From the NCBI RefSeq assembly GCF_029051685.1, contig NZ_JAACFT010000011.1, forward strand, positions 124,001-188,000: DNA of 64,000 nt, given 5' to 3'. The notes below the pieces were generated by a model that saw only the letters and a program-made list of their open reading frames with translations, did not search any database and was not told the DNA's origin. Below, piece after piece: positions 61,505 to 64,000 of this stretch. This stretch comes from Bradyrhizobium sp. CSA207 (GTDB lineage: Bacteria; Pseudomonadota; Alphaproteobacteria; Rhizobiales; Xanthobacteraceae). A program made the position numbers and the translations under genes. Within the stretch, counting starts at the first letter, position 1. Every line of letters starts with the position of its first letter.

Positions 61505-62995
61505 TCACGCCGCACGATAGTCCGGAGCCGAAGCCAGGAACTTCGCGTAGGCATCCGCATCCGGCGGCTGGAAGCGGCCTGCGAGCCCGCCGAGCTTTTG
61601 TTCCTTGGTGCCGATGTCGGCCATCAGCTCGTCGAAATGGCGGTAGTGATAGGGCGCGACGCAAAGACCGCCGTAGACGCCGGCGGCCGGCCGCTCGACC
61701 CGCTTGAAGTGCAGCATCATCTCGATGTTGTCGCGCATCCGTTGCGCACTCGGCTGACGTGCGAGCTGACCGTCGGCATAACGGACCAGCCAGTTGGCGG
61801 CGAGGTCGGCGCAAAGCACGGTGCAGAACGAGGAGTTGAAGCCGACGAAGCCCATGTCCGGCAGATCGGGATTGGCGATCAGGCGATAGAGCCGGTGCTG
61901 CCCGTCCGGGTCGACCAGCTTTGCCTGATACGCGGCGGGCAGGAATGGCACGCCGAGCTTGTAGCCGATCGCGAGCACCGCGACATCCGCAGCGACGCGC
62001 TCGCCGCCGCTCATCACGATGCTGTCGCCGTCATAATGATCGAAGCTGCCGAACACGGCCTTGATGCGGCCGTCGGCCACCATCGGATAGAAGCCGGGCG
62101 TTGCGATCGGCACCGAGCAGTTGACGCCATCCTCGATCCGCGCCTTCGGCACCATGTTGCATTGCTTCAGCTTGAGCTGCGCCTTCAACAGGCTCTCCAG
62201 CCCGCGCCAGTTCGCCCAGACCAAGGGTGCGGCGATGCGGTGCGCAAGGCGCGACATGGCGCCGATACCCCAGCCCGGAAACATCTCCTCCTGGGCGCGG
62301 ATGTAGAGGATGCGCTTGAAATTCACGAGCCCGCCGATGAAATAGGGAATGCGCCAGACCGGCTCGCGCATCACGATCGTCACCTCGCGCGCGCCCGCCT
62401 TCACGGCGTTCACCGCGATGTCGGTCGCCGATTTCGATCCGCCGAGCACGACGACGCGGCGGCCTTTGGTCAGTGCCGGATCGTTGTATTTCGATGAGTG
62501 CAGGATCTGTCCGCCCTTCGCCACAAACCCGTCTTCGCCAGGGCAGTGCAGCTCCCGGGGCTCGTTGAACTGCCCGGTGCAGACCGCGACGAAGTCGAAA
62601 TCTTCGCACGAGGCTGCACCGTCCTTGTTGGCGAGCGCGAGCGTCCAGCCAGGCCTGCCGTCGGCGCGCCGCTCCATGCCCGATACCCCGGTCTTGAGGC
62701 GCAGCATGGCGTCGAGGCCAAACTTCCGGGCATAGTCGTTGAGATAGGCATGGACCTGCGGCCCGGTCGGCCATTCCGGGTAGGAGTCGGGCATGGCGCG
62801 GTCGGTGTAGCGGTAGAGCTCCTTCGGGCTCTGGGTCTGCACCTCCGGATAGGAGCGCGCCGGCTCCCAGACGCCGCCGAGATCGCCGCTGCGCTCGACA
62901 ATCGTGACCCGGTGACCGCGAGTCGAGAACGCCTTGGCGGCGGCAAGGCCGGAGACGCCGGCGCCGATTACGCAGACATGCTTTGGGCTGACCAT
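61505..62995 (-). CDS. Flavin-containing monooxygenase-like protein
   Basis: The 496-residue protein has a FAD motif CVIGAGVSGLAAAKAF (9-24), ERSGDLGGVWEPA (about 35-47), a second dinucleotide motif VVVLGGSKSATDIA (about 182-195) and AVLAIGYKLGVP. This fits FMO/BVMO-type enzymes that oxygenate heteroatoms or ketones with NADPH. I start at ATG 62995, and a GTG at 63028 is possible. Neighbouring cupin and AraC genes are divergent or separate, and substrate is unknown. Confidence 0.88.
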   Translation of the reverse strand: MVSPKHVCVIGAGVSGLAAAKAFSTRGHRVTIVERSGDLGGVWEPARSYPEVQTQSPKELYRYTDRAMPDSYPEWPTGPQVHAYLNDYARKFGLDAMLRLKTGVSGMERRADGRPGWTLALANKDGAASCEDFDFVAVCTGQFNEPRELHCPGEDGFVAKGGQILHSSKYNDPALTKGRRVVVLGGSKSATDIAVNAVKAGAREVTIVMREPVWRIPYFIGGLVNFKRILYIRAQEEMFPGWGIGAMSRLAHRIAAPLVWANWRGLESLLKAQLKLKQCNMVPKARIEDGVNCSVPIATPGFYPMVADGRIKAVFGSFDHYDGDSIVMSGGERVAADVAVLAIGYKLGVPFLPAAYQAKLVDPDGQHRLYRLIANPDLPDMGFVGFNSSFCTVLCADLAANWLVRYADGQLARQPSAQRMRDNIEMMLHFKRVERPAAGVYGGLCVAPYHYRHFDELMADIGTKEQKLGGLAGRFQPPDADAYAKFLASAPDYRAA

Positions 62996-63101
62996 CGGAT
63001 TGCTCGCTAGTTCGAGTGTTCTGAGCACAGCAAGCCGCGTTCGGCCGCGCTGTACGGCCGCTCGACCTGCGACGAAGCAGAAATGGGAGGAGGCCGGCCG
63101 C

Positions 63102-63551
63102 CTAGTCGCTCGCTTCAGGCGGCAGGAAGTCGACCTCGTGCAGCGCCGAGATGCGCACCACCTCGGCCGGGTCGGTCAGATTGTGCAGCTGGTTGAACAA
63201 CGCTTCCAGCTTCTGCATCGGCGAGACCCAGAACAGCGCACGGCAGGGCTTATCCGACTTGTTGAAATAGCCGTGTGGGATGCCGCGCGGCATGCGCACG
63301 AGGTCGCCGGCATGGGCCTTGACCCACTGTCCGTCGAGCTTGAGGTCGAGCACGCCCTCCTGCACCAGGATGAACTCGTCCTGGGTCGGGTGGATGTGGA
63401 CCGGCACGAACTGGCCCGGCTCGCTGTTGGTCTCGAACGCGAAAGTGGAGTCGGTGACGGCCTTGGGGAAATAGACCTGGCCCAGGATGTTCCAGGTCTT
63501 GCCGCCATATCCGGTGCCGTTCGCGGTAATGCCCTTCTCGAGTGCAGTCAT
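63102..63551 (-). CDS. Cupin domain protein
   Basis: The 149-residue protein has one conserved cupin barrel, with VHIHPTQDEFILVQEG (His residues and Glu of motif 1) and MPRGIPHGYFN (motif 2). Quercetin-dioxygenase-like and ligand-binding roles are both known in this family. It is divergent from the AraC gene at 63741 with 189 bases between. It may be controlled by it. Confidence 0.85.
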   Translation of the reverse strand: MTALEKGITANGTGYGGKTWNILGQVYFPKAVTDSTFAFETNSEPGQFVPVHIHPTQDEFILVQEGVLDLKLDGQWVKAHAGDLVRMPRGIPHGYFNKSDKPCRALFWVSPMQKLEALFNQLHNLTDPAEVVRISALHEVDFLPPEASD

Positions 63552-63634
63552 GGCTCGCCTCCATCGTGGATCCCAGCGAGGGTGGAGCTTCGGGCACGCG
63601 CAGGGCGCTGTCTATCCGCTAAACGAATCCCTGC

Positions 63635-63649
63635 GCGGCCGGTGGCCGC
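63635..63649. promoter_or_regulatory. GCGGCC-N3-GGCCGC dyad between cupin and araC
   Basis: GCGGCC (63635-63640) and GGCCGC (63644-63649) form a hairpin-like dyad in the divergent promoter region. The T-run follows only about 11 bases later, so it is not a normal terminator. It may be an operator for the AraC-type regulator. Confidence 0.35.
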
Positions 63650-63740
63650 ACAGCCCGACGTTTTTGCCTTAGGGCTCTTTCCGCGGGCCGGGAACTCTTA
63701 TAGGCTTAAAACACTTCCCTGGCGCGAAGGGTGGTCGACG

Positions 63741-64000
63741 ATGTCCGCTGCCGAGCTCGAGATGAGTGCGCGTCGGCCCGGTACCGAAAGGCTCACGGCG
63801 TTCGCCCGCGTCACCACTGATGATGTCGACGAGGCGGCCGAGCAGATCGGGCGAATCTTCTGCCCGCATGACCTGATGCCGGCCCAGGCGCGGCCATCCG
63901 GCTTCTACGCTACGCACAATTGCGCCGCGTTCGACGGCTTCTCCATCAACTATGTTGCCTATGGCGGGTCGGTCACGATCGATCCCGGCTGCCTTGAGCG
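63741..64000 (+). CDS. AraC-family regulator, C-terminus beyond the window
   Basis: The reading frame open at the window end gives 86 residues starting MSAAELEMSARRPGTERLTA, with the pattern DDVDEAAEQIGRIFCPHDLMP, then FSINYVAYGGSVTIDPGCLE. This matches the N-terminal AraC-binding (PF14525-like) domain of AraC regulators. The HTH would follow outside. It is divergent from the cupin gene. Only the N-terminus is visible. Confidence 0.75.
   Translation, partial: MSAAELEMSARRPGTERLTAFARVTTDDVDEAAEQIGRIFCPHDLMPAQARPSGFYATHNCAAFDGFSINYVAYGGSVTIDPGCLE

Noticed and set aside
1..64000. tRNA, rRNA or integrase-associated attachment sites
   Set aside because: No cloverleaf-like sequence, rRNA segment, integrase or transposase was seen by eye on either strand.

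Overview
The window is high-GC, densely packed chromosomal DNA of an alphaproteobacterium, most likely Bradyrhizobium or a close relative. The reasons are a tartrate dehydratase frame that matches, as far as I remember it, the characterised Bradyrhizobium japonicum TarD, a transaldolase-Pgi fusion, many ATGA-overlapping operons, and intergenic palindromic repeats of types I associate with Bradyrhizobium. I see no rRNA, tRNA, CRISPR array, transposase or phage gene. The species assignment is inference.

Bases 1-14146 are a glycogen/alpha-glucan/trehalose block. A minus-strand operon reads glgE-like, treS-maltokinase fusion, glgB, glgX, treZ (cut by the window edge). Divergent from it are malQ and a GH15 glucosidase/trehalase. 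The GlgE-like protein keeps the nucleophile Asp but has lost the general-acid Glu and the invariant region II Arg. Bases 14356-21879 are a six-gene minus-strand carbon operon: tal-pgi fusion, gnd, zwf, pgl, gntK and a HAD phosphatase.

Bases 22204-27904 hold a small membrane protein and the prkA-yeaH-spoVR stress operon. Bases 28124-33293 hold an ArsR-SRPBCC operon with two operator-like dyads, a DsrE-like protein, secreted proteins and an adenylate cyclase fused to a formylglycine-generating-enzyme-like domain. Bases 33298-38136 encode a 2-oxoacid:ferredoxin oxidoreductase (KorAB) with a GltD-like flavoprotein carrying its own ferredoxin domain. Bases 39199-43628 are pqqABCDE followed by an overlapping proline iminopeptidase gene.

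Bases 43877-52380 hold a DUF6894 protein, amidase, glutathione peroxidase, DUF3297, a frameshifted tarD, a GIY-YIG protein, malonyl-CoA decarboxylase and a divergent AraC/MFS pair. Bases 52897-59731 hold a CPA2 antiporter with two Usp domains and an RND efflux pair. Bases 60043-64000 hold an epimerase remnant, a secreted protein of unknown function, a flavin monooxygenase, a cupin and the start of an AraC regulator.

Four sites resembling EcfG (general stress sigma factor) promoters, GGAAC-N17/18-GTT, lie upstream of malQ, the STM3941-like gene, prkA and the antiporter, each pointing toward the gene. This suggests one stress regulon covering reserve-carbon metabolism, the PrkA system and ion homeostasis. 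Palindromic repeats of at least four sequence families fill most intergenic gaps. One copy is nested inside another, one is split by a 95-bp insert, and one sits inside the korA-korB operon.
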